From: Symsagittifera roscoffensis
Lineage: Eukaryota > Xenacoelomorpha > Acoela > Convolutidae
Direction of reading: 5' to 3'
DNA: 64,000 nucleotides
NCBI RefSeq assembly: GCF_963678635.1
Contig: NC_087062.1
Coordinates: 63,523,253 to 63,587,252, forward strand
A program made the translations under genes and the position numbers. Below are positions 47,192 through 58,660 of this stretch, one piece after another. Position 1 is the first letter of the stretch. Each line of letters starts with the position of its first letter. Below the pieces are notes generated by a model. The model searched no databases. It was not told the origin of the DNA and saw only the letters and a list, made by a program, of their open reading frames with translations.

Positions 47192-48002
47192 CATGATGAG
47201 TTAACAAAGTTTCAGTAAGACAAAGTATTTACAATAAATCATATACATTTTGGTTCCAAACCATCATGTTAAAAAACTAGCCAATCACAATTGACCTCTA
47301 AATTTATTTTACGATTAAATTTTTTTTAACCTCTAAAATTAATTAAACAAATTTAAATTATTCTGTCTGGAAGTTTCTGAGTCATAATTTTGTTTTAGAC
47401 ATGTAGGTTTTAAATAAAAAACCCAAAATATTTTGGGACTAAAATTTCAGTGTTAACTCCCTGCTCCTAAACTCATCGAGCGTGTTCAATCCCGTTTTCT
47501 CTTTCCTGATATGTTTTGCCTCTAGTGTTAACAATTTTTTTTGATGTTTTACCTATCTATAAATTCCCAACTAAGATCTGCGCTATTTCCCTCAAGTTGG
47601 CATTGCTGAAGGTGGAGGCCTACCGGTGAGTCTGCTTTGTTATGTTCCTCAATTCTTGTGGTCAAATGTCGAGCAGTTTGTCCGACATAAGTGGAAGTGC
47701 ATCCAATACATGACAGTTTATAAACCACTCATGACTTGAGGTCATTTGAAAATGCTGACTTCAGTGATGGTGAACATGATTCTAGTTTTTTTGTGGTGAA
47801 AACTAGAATTCAAACAGTCTCGATCGTATTTTCAATATAGTTTTCACGATTGTCTTCACTCTCGAGAGTCTATGTTGCTACTTTCTAGCGAAATTCGGTT
47901 TGTTTTGATTTTCGCGGTTTTCAGTGTTCGCGAAATTTCAAGGCCGTGACGTATTTTTATTTTCTAACGAGTTTTCAAAAAATCACTTCGTCACTTCAAA
48001 TT
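47192..48002. other. Spacer between head-to-head elements A and B
   Basis: About 810 bp of AT-rich DNA bounded by the TGTGACA starts of both LTRs. It contains a Penelope-like remnant on the minus strand (47439-47745). Nothing else is recognised. Confidence 0.6.
47439..47745 (-). pseudogene. Penelope-like GIY-YIG fragment
   Basis: On the minus strand the frame reads VYKLSCIGCTSTYVGQTARH, then LTTRIEEH; a stop and a shift follow, then the C-terminus LDEFRSRELTLKF ending in TAG at 47441-47439. It is the same family as 23535-24140 but a different, diverged copy. Too short for the automatic ORF length limit because of the breaks. Confidence 0.7.
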
Positions 48003-48924
48003 TGTGACATTCGACCAGAATGTGAAAAATGCAATCTCTGCAGAATTCGAATTTTTAGCAGCGAGCCTTCCGGATTGGTGATTATTAAGTATTAAGAACG
48101 TTATTGGAACGATTGGCCAGACGGTGAGGGCTGGAATATTCTGGTATTTTGAAATTTTAAAAATTCGAAGTGATGACGTAACATTTCTGAGAAACGTCAG
48201 AAACGGCCATTTTGGCAAAAACGAGAAAGAAAGACAGAACAACATTAGCTGCGCTAGCAACAACAACGAAATTGAGATCGGAAAACAACAACGAGTTACA
48301 GAGTAACAGAAGAACACTCCGAGTTGCAACTATTGTGCTGCTACAATAGTTGCAAGGCCGTTGCGAACAACGGTGAAGGGTGAGAGACGGCCTTCCGGAT
48401 TAAGAGAAAATCAGGATTAGCGAGCTTGATCCAGCGGATTCATAAATCCGGAAGGGTAAAGGAACTGAAACTTTTATCCTGTTGCATAAACTTTTAGCTT
48501 CCTGTCATGTCCTGACTTGAATTTAATTAATATCTGGATTCATTTTGATAAGGATGAGAAGCTAGGAGTTGGGGGAAAGGGTTGATCCATCTTCGATGGA
48601 GATGATGATTTTTATCTACTGAACAAAAACAACAATAATATAAATAGTAGTAGCCCTGTTTTTAGGAGTGACCTCGTGGTCTGGGGATACTGAGACCCAG
48701 CCATGAGCTCACTATTTCTGCATGTAATCTAGTTAATTTGAGTGTTTTGACCGAAGCCGAAGGCAGTAACGTTTTTGTCGACCCGATGTTAGAAAAGACC
48801 ACCGAAAAGTACTGGCTTGGTAGAGACGGTGAAAAGCATGCAAAGCTCTGTTTAGACGCTAGCCAGTCGTCTTAAGACTTAGTTTTGTTTTCCGTCGATA
48901 TGTATCTTCCGGGCGAATGTTACA
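48003..48924 (+). repeat. 5' LTR of element B
   Basis: Runs TGTGACATTCGACC to GGGCGAATGTTACA. It aligns over its length with the reverse complement of the element-A LTRs. Confidence 0.88.
48324..48355. promoter_or_regulatory. LTR hairpin with a compensatory change (element B)
   Basis: TTGCAACTATTG pairs with CAATAGTTGCAA over an 8-nt loop. Relative to element A, one stem pair has changed from G-C to T-A on both sides, leaving pairing intact. Confidence 0.75.
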
Positions 48925-48936
48925 TGTATGTTTTTA

Positions 48937-48951
48937 TGGCGCTCCTGGGTG
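48937..48951 (+). promoter_or_regulatory. Candidate primer-binding site, element B
   Basis: TGGCGCTCCTGGGTG begins 13 nt after the LTR. It would pair with a tRNA ending CACCCAGGAGCGCCA. The tRNA is not identified. Confidence 0.5.
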
Positions 48952-50864
48952 TTATTCTTTTTTAACATCATGACCGGCAGAACCGTTAACGAGCACTCCG
49001 CGCCGAGCGGATGCTCACATTAACGCCCTTAATAGGCCTAAACCGCCGGGGCGGAAGGGTAGTTCGGAACGCGGAAGCCTTCCGGATTACCGTGAATAGT
49101 TTTTTAACCTAGTTAAGACCGAAAATTCACGAACCAGGAAGGGTGGGGGGAATCGCGAACCCCTCATCCCCTGAGTGGTTTGTGACCAGAAACACTTAAA
49201 GATATAAGTAAAACTAAACAAAAAGTAGTATAGTACCCAAGAAAAACAAAAAACATAAAAAATTGCCGAAAAAACCAAAAACAGTAAAAAAGTAAAAAAT
49301 CAGTAGAAATCATCCCCCCAGACAAGATGTGATCCGACCCCCCCGTTTGTTGTTGATAGATATATTGTTGTTACAGGCATTTATATCAGTCAGGATCGTT
49401 ACGATCAGTTTTGTAGCCCGTTTGTGAGGCTTGTACTGTAGGGTTATTTGAGCATTTAAGCACGTTAATGATAAATTGCGCTCAATCCGGAAGGGTCAGC
49501 TGATTTGCGCTCAATTCGGAAGGGTCTTGGGAGAAGACTGATCCGGCAAGCAGTACAAGGAGCAACAAGAAGAGGCTCAACGACGACAACAATCGACTGT
49601 TGGGTATCGTTAACAAGTTTTGTAGCCCTTTTGGTACAAAAATTAAGATAGTAATCTGTGGGGGGCTCGACAGTGCTGCACTGTAGTGACCCTTCACCGA
49701 ACTGCGAATATCCGAGTTAAGCACCTTAATTCGGATACTAAACAAACCCGGAGGGGTATAGTATTACTAATATTATTCCTTATATAGCCTATATGAATAG
49801 TCTTATATCGTTTTTCAGTGAGAAACAACGAAAACAGACCGGTTTTTAGGGTCAAAATAGCGATATTTTGATCCCCCACAAGTCGCAATTTTTGAGATAT
49901 CGATATTTTTTCAAACGGAAAAAAGCACTAAGTAGTGTGTTACATCGTAATTGCACTACCATAATAGATAGAACCGGTTGATTTTAGTTCGGAAGTGGTT
50001 GGAACTATTTTGGAACCAAAAAACCGAATTTTCGTGATTTTTGAGAAACCGAAACATTAAAAATTCAGAAAAATTTTGAAATTTTTGAGTTAGAACAGTA
50101 AAAATAGTTGTTCGGACAACGTCCACTAGTGAATCTACAAGTTTTAAAATCCGCTACCCGAAAGCCTTCCCGGTTGCAGAGTAATCGAACTTAACGTCTT
50201 TGATTTGGTGGATTCATCAATCCGGAGGGGTACAGGTAGCATAGTTTTTTTGCAAATTTTTTCAACTAAAGCGTTTTAGATCGGGTCTTTTGCATTGAAC
50301 TAGAAGAGTATAGGCCTTCTGAGCTCGGATCAATAATTTTTAGGTCGAAAGGACCTGATTTGCGGAAAAAGTTAGGCGGAACCTATAAGAGAGAAAAATT
50401 TTTGAGTTTAGGAAAAAGACGTTTTGGTTAATAACTTTGGAACTACTAGGCATATCGAGTTGATCTTGGTGCCAATAGATCAGAAATTAGCTGAGCTTAC
50501 TGATAGGGACAAAAGTTTTTCGGAAAAGTAAGCGTGAAAATTTTTTGAGATTGTTTTTACAAATTCCTCAATTTGGAAGGGTACACCCTTCACGTTTTAC
50601 AAAAATCTTTTAGAAAAGCCCTTATACCCCTAACAAAAGGTAATAGCGGTTGAATAAAGTAACTTTAGGCTGTTCTAGACGAAAGGGGAAGGCTAAAGGC
50701 ACAGCAAAAGCTTAAGCGAGCCGAAGTTAGGCGAGCGATAAGACCCTTCACCGTTAGTGTGAATTGTCAAATAAGAGGCTTAACTTCAATTCGGAAGGGT
50801 CTAGGAAAGTAGCACATACCCTTCCTAGTTAATTGAAAGAGCAAAATTGCATCGGAAAACGTAT

Positions 50865-51120
50865 CCGGAGGGGTATAGGTTGAAAGAAGGTAAACTCCGA
50901 AAAGCTACTTTTACAAAACCGGAGGGCTCCCAATCCGGAGGGGTCAAAGGTTTTTCAAGTTAGGAGGGGTCCGAATCCGGAGGGGTCTTATAGTTGCTAA
51001 TTCGGAGGGGTCCAAATCCGGAGGGGTCTTATATTAACTAACTCAGAGGGGTCCCAATCCGGAGGGGTCTAGATTCTGCCAGTCCGGAAGGGTCCTATTT
51101 GTGTCAATCCGGAGGGGTAT
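50865..51120 (+). repeat. Array of AATCCGGAGGGGTC units
   Basis: About eleven units or near-units of ATCCGGAGGGGTC within 255 bp, spaced irregularly (12-55 bp). Related single copies are scattered through the leader and LTR. The element A counterpart is 44206-44370. Confidence 0.75.
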
Positions 51121-51866
51121 TATTTTATTAAAGAACTTAGGTAGACGAAAGAAAGACTAAAAAGTGAGAGGTATTAGGTTATTAGCACACAGGCTAGCTA
51201 TCAGTGACTGCACTGGTAACTTGTCTTTCAATAAGAACCAGACTAATACAAAACAGGTCCGAACTCGGATATTCGCGACACTAAGTCTAAATTAAAAAGA
51301 GCGTGATTCATTGGTGTGGATTGTAACATAATACGTTTTTGGGAAAAGTGACTGCCCTGAGGATTTTAGTAGGTCTAGCTCGGGCAGTCCGAAGGCAAAT
51401 AGGTAACACAGTACTCGGTGGGTGCAATAGCCGCCCACTTGAGAAAATTACTGCCTTCAAAATTTGTCTGTTTGGTGCAACACTGAGCAGGGAAAGCTTT
51501 TTCATAGAGGTATTCATAGTTTGACATTAAAAAATATATATTTTTTTTTATTTTAAATCAACATAAACTGTGCTTGATTGGGTAGTGAGTACACTATCTT
51601 TTAAATTGACTGATAACATCATATTGTGCTAGTTTTCAAATCTTACCACCGATATTCGGTTAGTGTGAATAAATTTTATACAAACTGTACTCTGATAACA
51701 TACAGGGATTCGTGGTCACTATTTAATAGAATCTTGTGAAAATTATTGTGTTGTGTCATTATTATTGTTAACAAAACTATAAGGTATCTAGCAATCGGGT
51801 TAAGAATAGGCATTAGAAAGTGACAAATAGAGAATGAGTCTGGACAAGTCAAGGATACCAAAACGA

Positions 51867-51872
51867 GGTAAC
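51867..51872 (+). promoter_or_regulatory. Candidate major splice donor, element B
   Basis: CGAG then GTAACAGCTC, about 115 nt before the gag ATG. Element A has TAG then GTGATAGCTC at the equivalent position (43410). It could pair with the acceptor at 61738 to make a spliced mRNA for the third ORF. Confidence 0.3.
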
Positions 51873-51980
51873 AGCTCTAGGAAATTCATACCTGAGGAGC
51901 AGAGAAAGACGATGACCGATCCTTTTGTGGATTGAATCAAGCGATCCCGGTCCGATAAAGGGGAGACGGTTTCAGGCAGA

Positions 51981-53111
51981 ATGGTTGAAACGAGAAGTCA
52001 GAAGACCTCAGAAGAGCAAAAAGAACTGTTAGAAGTGGAGGTCAATACGGACCATATCATGAACGACAACCAGGAAGTAAATGGACTGGAAGGGAGAGGC
52101 AGAAGGCTGGCGAGTGAATCTACTCCGGTAGAACAAGGCCATGATTTTGCCACTTCCACCGGGACATTGGATCGAGAAGAGATGTCGGAACTGTCCGACA
52201 TCTCAACTGAAGTAGCGGCAACTAGAAGATCTCTGACAGACAACACTATGATGGCAATCGGAACTGGGAAACAAACAACGTCATCATCGTTCTCAGAAAG
52301 AATGAAGAACACCTTTGGAAACATCTATCCATTCAGCATGGGAGGAGGAGCAGGAAACGACGGTGAGTCCCAAGAGGAAGAGGATGAAGAGGAGCAAGGG
52401 GACTTTGGATCTCAAGACAGCCTCAATAGTTCGATCCAGGAGAGTGAGGCACACATCGGAAGAGAGACTGGAACCATGGACAAATTTGGTGTAGTGACAA
52501 CGATAAGCAAAGAGGCAAACACACCGGGCCAGTCAAAAGACTTCGCGATTAGGGCAAGTTCGGAGCCACAACCTGGAGAGAGTAGAACCAGAGGGCTCGG
52601 CAACGCGTCAATGGATCCTGAAATAAATAATGAAAAGACGTTGAAGCAGAGAGTCAAGGCCCGGATCTCGACAAGCACGAAGTTACCTGGGACCGACAGG
52701 GTTACACCACCACTAGTGACGCCACTTGTGGATAACGGGGCAGCACTAGAGGAAGCCTTAAACAACATAGTGGACAGCTTAGGACAACAAAACGAGCAGA
52801 TGTCAATAAGGATGAGTGAACTAGAAAGAGCAGTTCACATTGAAAGAGAAAGTCTGCGGGAAGAAATAAACCGCAACAGACAAGAAGTTGGCAGGAGCGA
52901 AAAACGCTTGAAAGAAAGAACGGACGAACATATGACGAGGAACTTGTCGCGAATGACAAGAGAGGCGGAACAGAGGGAGTTACGCTTAAGAGCCGACATG
53001 GAGAAGTTAAGAATTCAGCAAGAGCAGTCTCTTGGGATTCTTGACGCAAAGATAGACGCGATGATGGAGAGGCAACTCAGGCTATCATGGATAGGTTGGA
53101 CGGGCTACTAA
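51981..53111 (+). pseudogene. Element B gag, N-terminal frame
   Basis: 376 codons from ATG 51981 (MVETRSQKTSEE). Acidic, Ser-rich first half; then near residues 255-370 a long Glu/Arg-rich helix likely to form a coiled coil. It ends with an artificial stop, because one G is missing in GAGAGGCAACTC near 53072 where element A has GAGAGGCGAACTC. Without that loss it would run straight into the frame beginning at 53087. Gag assembles the cytoplasmic particle in this class. Confidence 0.75.
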
Positions 53112-56100
53112 GCAGCAAGAGTGGACCAAAAGAAGGAGAGCCGAACTCGGGAGGTCCCAGCAGGGAACCGAGGGTGAGCTTCAATGAACATCAAAGGAGG
53201 AAGACGTATGGATCCACTAGAGGCAGGGGCAGTTCGTCAGGCTATGCCACAAGGGGTAATGGAGCATGGGGCCCAAACAGTAGAGCAAGTTCAACGGGGA
53301 ACAGACGAACCTCTACCGAACGACCAACGCAAAGCACACATGCGACTGGGAGAAGTGATTCCGGCAACAGGGGGCATGCAAGCCCGAGGAGGAGTCATGT
53401 GGGCCAAGCGGGAAGCGCTCACGGTGATTCGGATTGCAGGGATGCACCGCACACAGAGCCTTCGACGAGGTGTGAGGACACTCAAGCGGGACACTCAAGG
53501 GATGCTACGGCAATGGCCACAGAATTTGAACCCCTGAACAGGTCTTTGGAGACATTCCTGACGCGGTTATCTAGAACCAATGAACGCAGTGAGAAGTCCA
53601 GAAGAGTCTTTAAGAAGCCAAGATGCTACAAAGACGAATCTGATGGCTGTATTGATACCTGGATAGAGGTAATGAAGCTGAATTTCGAGGAAGAGGACTT
53701 ATCGGAGAGACCGGAATGCAGCGCGCTCACCAGCAACTTAGAAGGGACAGCCCTGAACTGTGTCATGGCCAAGAAGCAATATCAACGTGACACTGCTGAA
53801 AAAATCTTCGAAATCTTGTTAAACCGTTTCGGATCAGGGGTGCAGGGGCACCAGGCGATGATGCGCTTCGAGAAACGGAGGCAACGAGAAGATGAAACCA
53901 TAGACAAGTTTCTCGATGATTTGGAAATGCTGAGAAGACGCAGCCAACCGGATGAGTCAAACCGAAGGATGAACCTGACCGTAGCCTCAAAATTCATCGA
54001 TGGTGTGAAAAATGATGAACTTCGTACGATGCTAGCAACGCATTACACACCACTATCAACTAATGCGCCAACACCGGAGGAGTTGAGGCTCAAATCAAAG
54101 GAGTATCTTTTGTTGAAACCTCCTTCGAGATCTGGATATCACAAGAACAATTATGGCAATTTTAACAACGGACCAGCAAACCAAGGGAACAATTGGTACA
54201 AACCGAGGGATGATATGGACAAGAGACGCTCTTGTGCTAATTGCAGTTCAACAGACCATCATGTGTCAGCATGCCCAGCTTACAAACAAGGCATGAAAGC
54301 AATAGGCTTTAGCCTCGAGGACGAAGATGCGTCAGAGTTGGACCATGCGGATTTCATGAGAGGAGTCATTGCGAAATTCGGCCCGAGATGTTTTTTTTGC
54401 AACTTGGAAGGTCATTTTAAATCAGATTGTCCGCAATTCTGGGATGCAGTGGCAGACATCAAGCATCCAAGACATGAAGAAGCCTTGTCAGGAGTGAAAA
54501 CCAGCAAGGCTCGACTTTTGAGTGAAGCGGAGGCACGCAGAAAGGATAAACCTCAAGAGCTGGCGGCAAAGAAGATGCAAGCGGTAACAGAGAAGGCACG
54601 TGAGCCGGAACCAGCAACTGCGGCTGACGACTTCAAGATTGATTATAAGGCAGCCGCAAGGGATGCTCTGAATAGAGTACAGCAGGAATTGGTGACCAAA
54701 GAGATCGAAAAAAAAGTGAAACTTGAACTGGAAAATGAAAAGCTTCAGGAGCAATTGAATACCTTCGAAGCAACGGAGTTCGAGGAGACGAAAACACCAA
54801 GCAGTTTAGACATGAAACTTAAAGTGATCTCCGGTAAGAGGTTCGGCATGGTGCCGCAGGGAAATAAGATACAGTCGATAATCTCAGTGGCTGGACACCA
54901 GGTAATAGGAAATCTGAGTGAACCATCAGAGTTCACTTTAATGCATTTGGACACATATGCAGATTATCTGAGGCAGGTGGAGCCACGCACCGAGTCGAGG
55001 GCTGTGCGAGCACTACTAACGACGGGTGGCCCTCGCATGAAGAAACTTCATGGACGCTACATGGAGGTCTATGGGCCGTATCAAATAATGCTGAACGTGG
55101 ATGGAATCAGTATCTACACCAGGACTTATATAACAACAGATGATGACCAAATGGGGCAGATCTATTTGGGTGAAGAGGAACTCAAAGTCCGCAGGATAGG
55201 CCATGACGCCATGATGGAACAAGACGCGGTACACATTGGATATGAAGCAGATGTGACAGCACATCTGCTCGACACCAACGGAACAAAAATCGGAGTCACA
55301 GGGCTTCTGGACACAGGAGCGGTGGTGAGTGTGATGCCGATAAAAACCTGGGAAAAAATGGGCTTCACGCGGGAAGATCTAATTCCAACGAATCTCCGAC
55401 TGGCCGCCGCCAATCGAGGAGCTATCTACGTAGCCGGAAGAACACCAATAACGGTCCTCCACATGGGAGGACGGGATCTTTGGATGAGCTTCCTGGTGGT
55501 AGAGAATCTGGACGACGCCGACCAATTCATCTTGGGCAGTGATTTTGTCAGGAATTTTGACGTGATGATTGACTTGAACAACGGTCTAATACGGATTAGA
55601 AACCCGGACCGAAAGTATGTTAAGAGACCAATTAATAGGATAATAACAGACGAAAATAAGGTACCAGTTTTTTTGGATAGAAAAGAAAAATTACAACCAG
55701 GACAAGTTGTAGTAGCAATTTTTAGAATGAGAAATTTAAATTCGTTAAGTGATAGTAAACAGGTTTGCTTAGTACCGAATCCAAATAGTCAGAGTTCGGT
55801 GATTTTAGGCCGGAGTTTCTCGGTAACGCGAAACGGACTGTGTGTCAGTGTGTTGTTGAACACACTTGACACCACGGTTTCAATCCAGCGTGGAAAGAAG
55901 CTTGGCTACGCTTTGCCGATGAGGACTGACTATGAGGAGACACCAAACTTGAAGAAATATAGTGTGAAAGACTGTCCTTATCATGCCAATAAAGATAAAA
56001 TTTTAAAGATGATTAATGTATTAAAATCTATTCATAAATTGTTTTCAATGAAATCCGAGACGGACGACGGCTTATCAAGCTGCTCGAATTTTCCGGAACG

Positions 56101-58660
56101 CCCCTCGTCATATGAACTAGAATCTGACAAACCGGTTTTGCCAGAGATAGAACATTTAAAAGGGAAAATAGGTGAGGGAGATTTCGAAAAATTGCGGGAC
56201 CTCCTAAATCGGAACGCAGATGTATTTTCAAAACATAAGGCGGATATCGGTTGCTGTAATTTCGTCGAACACGAAATCGAACTAGAAGAGGGCGCCGTTC
56301 CCCATAGGGAAGGCGCAAGGCGAATGACGCCACATAAATCGGAAGCATGCCGAGCGGAAATAGATATGTTGCTTGAATACGACATGATAGAACCCTCGAA
56401 ATCGCCGTGGGCTTGCGGGGTAGTAATGGCGAAAAAGAAAGGGGGGCAGCTTAGATTTTGTTGCGACTTTCGTTACTTGATCGCGGTAACGATAAAAGAT
56501 GCGTACCCGATACCGCGAATAGACGAGAGCCTATCTAAGCTTGGTGATGCCAAATTCTTCACCACATTGGACTTAGGTTCTGCCTTCTGGCAGGTCCCTC
56601 TGCGAAAGAAGGACAGAGAGAAAACCGGATTCGCGTGCGAATTGGGATTGTACCAGTGGAAGAGGATGTCCTTCGGCTTGTGCAATGCAACGGCCACTTT
56701 TCAAAGACTGATGGCTCAGGCTTTGACGAAAGTGACCAAGAAGTACGGGAATCTCGTGATGTGTTACGTGGATGACGTAGTCATAGCGACACCGACCCTG
56801 GAAGACCACATTGATAGGCTCTATGAGGTCTTTGGATGCATGAAAAGAGCAGGATTAAAGTGCAAACCATCGAAATGTGAAATCCTTAGGGACTCGATTA
56901 AGTACCTAGGAAGAATGGTGGATAGGCATGGTGTGAGGCCGGACCCGGAAGCAGTGGAAGCAGTGTTGACATGGAAAGCCCCCAGAACGGAGACACAGCT
57001 CCTGAGCTTCTTAGGGTTTTCCAATTACTACCGAGAATTCATAAAAGGATATGCGGACAAGGTGTACCCGATGCAGAAGCTGATGCGCAACAAAGGGAAA
57101 AAGTTCGAATGGAACGATGAGGCACAGGTTGCTTTCGAGAAAATAAAGCGGGAACTGTGCGAAGCGCCAGTGCTGGGCATGCCTACAGAAAAGGGCATGT
57201 ATGTTCTCGACACAGACGCATCGGTGGTGGCCACCTCAGGAATTTTGCATCAAGAGCAAGAATGGAACGGAAGAACAGTTCTCCGTCCCATTGCATACGG
57301 CAGCAAAGTCTTGAGTGACACAGAGATGAAATATGGCGCACCAAAAGCAGAAATGTTTGCAGTAGTCACCTTCGTGGAGAAGTACCGTGCATACTTGGGG
57401 AGCGCTCCCTTCAAGTTACGCGTGGACAACAGAGCGTTATCCTGGTTGAAGACTTACTCGATGGATCAGAGTTATATTGGTAGATGGATAGTAAGATTGG
57501 ATGGCTACCATATGATAATCGAACATAGGATGCGTGATAAACACCAGAATGCTGACAACCTCAGTAAGAAAACTGAGTTCTATGAAAGATTGGAGCAGAA
57601 GCAGGCCAATCAGGCGGAAATAAAGGAGGGATTCTCGTTTCTGGACAAAGAAACTTATGAAGCGCTTCCCTTAACGAGGTGGTTGGATAAGTCTGGACAT
57701 CCAATTCCAGGGCACCCAGAGTTACCTGTAGAGAAAGCAGCCGAGATAAAGATCCTGTCCAAGGAGGACCCGGTCCCCTTGGATCTGTTGCTGCGCTCGA
57801 ACCTGGTCCAGCAAGAACTCTCTCGCATGAATATAAACAGCCTCTCATTATTGGATAAAACGGTGCAAGTCACACCACAAGTGATGCGGATGCTAGGTGG
57901 ATTGTTAGAAGGAGAAGTGACCAGAGATGACCCCGAGTGGACAGCTGCAGTGGCATCGCTAACAGTCAGTGAGAAAGTGAAGATCATGCCGTCCAGACGA
58001 CAGCACGAAGAGAATGAGAGGGATTGTAGGACAATAGTTCAGCAACTAGTATCCTCAATACCCCAAGAGATTTTAACCAGTACTTCTTACGGACAGAAAG
58101 AACAGGGAAGCAGCAAGCGAAAGAAAACCGTCACCTTCGTGGACCGGGATAAAGAGGATGAAGAGGTAGAACAAAATCTGCTGCAGGACTATTTGTCCGG
58201 GGAGACGGATGATGAGAAGAACCAGCGATCACAAGATCAACACCCCGGACAAGGAAATTTGTCCGGGGAGTCTGAGATGGACGAGGAAATTCCTGATGAG
58301 AAACAGGACCTAGAGCAAAAGGTTTTGTCAGGGGAGTTCAGATGGATGCAAAGAAAGCACAGACATGATCTGGAGGAGCGTGCAGTCTCCAGCACAACCT
58401 CGTCGACGGAAGATAATTCAGGAAGCTCAGGAATGGACACCTATTCAGACAGGAATTCGAGCTCGGGATCGGAACAGTCAGAATTAGCGATACACACGCT
58501 ACTAGTGGAAACTCGGGCAAGGGACCTGGACAGAGAGGTGTATCAGGATCCTGACAGCGACCGCTACCTTATACCAAGCGAAAGAGTCTTTGACAACGCA
58601 GCGGATGACTTAGAAACGTTCGATAAGCCTGTTGCCGCAGAAAGAGGTAGTCAGGACTGA
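53087..58660 (+). CDS. Element B gag-pol polyprotein: capsid, CCHC knuckles, protease, RT, RNase H
   Basis: 1857 open codons. In order: Ser/Arg-rich linker; capsid-like domain (about 190-310, FEILLNRFGSGVQGHQAM); two CCHC knuckles (CANCSSTDHHVSAC about 382, CFFCNLEGHFKSDC about 435); protease (GLLDTGAVVSVMP about 740, FILGSDF about 820); RT (LRFCCDFRY about 1122, TTLDLGSAFWQVPL about 1160, CYVDDVVIA about 1226); RNase H (LDTDASVVA about 1376, KAEMFAVV about 1422, RVDNRALSW about 1445, NADNLSKK about 1487); then a Glu/Ser-rich linker with repeated LSGE blocks (about 1700-1760). The start shown is internal; the true protein began at 51981. It ends early because a 17-nt deletion between GAAAC repeats at about 58617 shifts the frame. 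Gag and pol share one frame, with no separate pol start. Confidence 0.88.
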   Translation: MDRLDGLLSSKSGPKEGEPNSGGPSREPRVSFNEHQRRKTYGSTRGRGSSSGYATRGNGAWGPNSRASSTGNRRTSTERPTQSTHATGRSDSGNRGHASPRRSHVGQAGSAHGDSDCRDAPHTEPSTRCEDTQAGHSRDATAMATEFEPLNRSLETFLTRLSRTNERSEKSRRVFKKPRCYKDESDGCIDTWIEVMKLNFEEEDLSERPECSALTSNLEGTALNCVMAKKQYQRDTAEKIFEILLNRFGSGVQGHQAMMRFEKRRQREDETIDKFLDDLEMLRRRSQPDESNRRMNLTVASKFIDGVKNDELRTMLATHYTPLSTNAPTPEELRLKSKEYLLLKPPSRSGYHKNNYGNFNNGPANQGNNWYKPRDDMDKRRSCANCSSTDHHVSACPAYKQGMKAIGFSLEDEDASELDHADFMRGVIAKFGPRCFFCNLEGHFKSDCPQFWDAVADIKHPRHEEALSGVKTSKARLLSEAEARRKDKPQELAAKKMQAVTEKAREPEPATAADDFKIDYKAAARDALNRVQQELVTKEIEKKVKLELENEKLQEQLNTFEATEFEETKTPSSLDMKLKVISGKRFGMVPQGNKIQSIISVAGHQVIGNLSEPSEFTLMHLDTYADYLRQVEPRTESRAVRALLTTGGPRMKKLHGRYMEVYGPYQIMLNVDGISIYTRTYITTDDDQMGQIYLGEEELKVRRIGHDAMMEQDAVHIGYEADVTAHLLDTNGTKIGVTGLLDTGAVVSVMPIKTWEKMGFTREDLIPTNLRLAAANRGAIYVAGRTPITVLHMGGRDLWMSFLVVENLDDADQFILGSDFVRNFDVMIDLNNGLIRIRNPDRKYVKRPINRIITDENKVPVFLDRKEKLQPGQVVVAIFRMRNLNSLSDSKQVCLVPNPNSQSSVILGRSFSVTRNGLCVSVLLNTLDTTVSIQRGKKLGYALPMRTDYEETPNLKKYSVKDCPYHANKDKILKMINVLKSIHKLFSMKSETDDGLSSCSNFPERPSSYELESDKPVLPEIEHLKGKIGEGDFEKLRDLLNRNADVFSKHKADIGCCNFVEHEIELEEGAVPHREGARRMTPHKSEACRAEIDMLLEYDMIEPSKSPWACGVVMAKKKGGQLRFCCDFRYLIAVTIKDAYPIPRIDESLSKLGDAKFFTTLDLGSAFWQVPLRKKDREKTGFACELGLYQWKRMSFGLCNATATFQRLMAQALTKVTKKYGNLVMCYVDDVVIATPTLEDHIDRLYEVFGCMKRAGLKCKPSKCEILRDSIKYLGRMVDRHGVRPDPEAVEAVLTWKAPRTETQLLSFLGFSNYYREFIKGYADKVYPMQKLMRNKGKKFEWNDEAQVAFEKIKRELCEAPVLGMPTEKGMYVLDTDASVVATSGILHQEQEWNGRTVLRPIAYGSKVLSDTEMKYGAPKAEMFAVVTFVEKYRAYLGSAPFKLRVDNRALSWLKTYSMDQSYIGRWIVRLDGYHMIIEHRMRDKHQNADNLSKKTEFYERLEQKQANQAEIKEGFSFLDKETYEALPLTRWLDKSGHPIPGHPELPVEKAAEIKILSKEDPVPLDLLLRSNLVQQELSRMNINSLSLLDKTVQVTPQVMRMLGGLLEGEVTRDDPEWTAAVASLTVSEKVKIMPSRRQHEENERDCRTIVQQLVSSIPQEILTSTSYGQKEQGSSKRKKTVTFVDRDKEDEEVEQNLLQDYLSGETDDEKNQRSQDQHPGQGNLSGESEMDEEIPDEKQDLEQKVLSGEFRWMQRKHRHDLEERAVSSTTSSTEDNSGSSGMDTYSDRNSSSGSEQSELAIHTLLVETRARDLDREVYQDPDSDRYLIPSERVFDNAADDLETFDKPVAAERGSQD

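Larger units (their letters stand above)
48952..51980 (+). other. 5' leader of element B
   Basis: About 3 kb without a convincing ORF, collinear with the leader of A. It is rich in CCGGAAGGGT and CCGGAGGGGT motifs, most densely at 50865-51120. A block at 51340-51500 (CTGCCCTGAGGATTTTAGTA, CGGGCAGTCCGAAG) is also well conserved in A at 43850-43990, and may be structured or part of a packaging signal; that is inference. Confidence 0.55.

Noticed and set aside
24549-47196. Target-site duplication of element A
   Set aside because: The flanks TTATG and CATGA share only part of the bases; not called.
50865-51120. CRISPR-like array
   Set aside because: Units are short and unequal, with irregular spacing, and lie in an LTR-element leader of a eukaryote.
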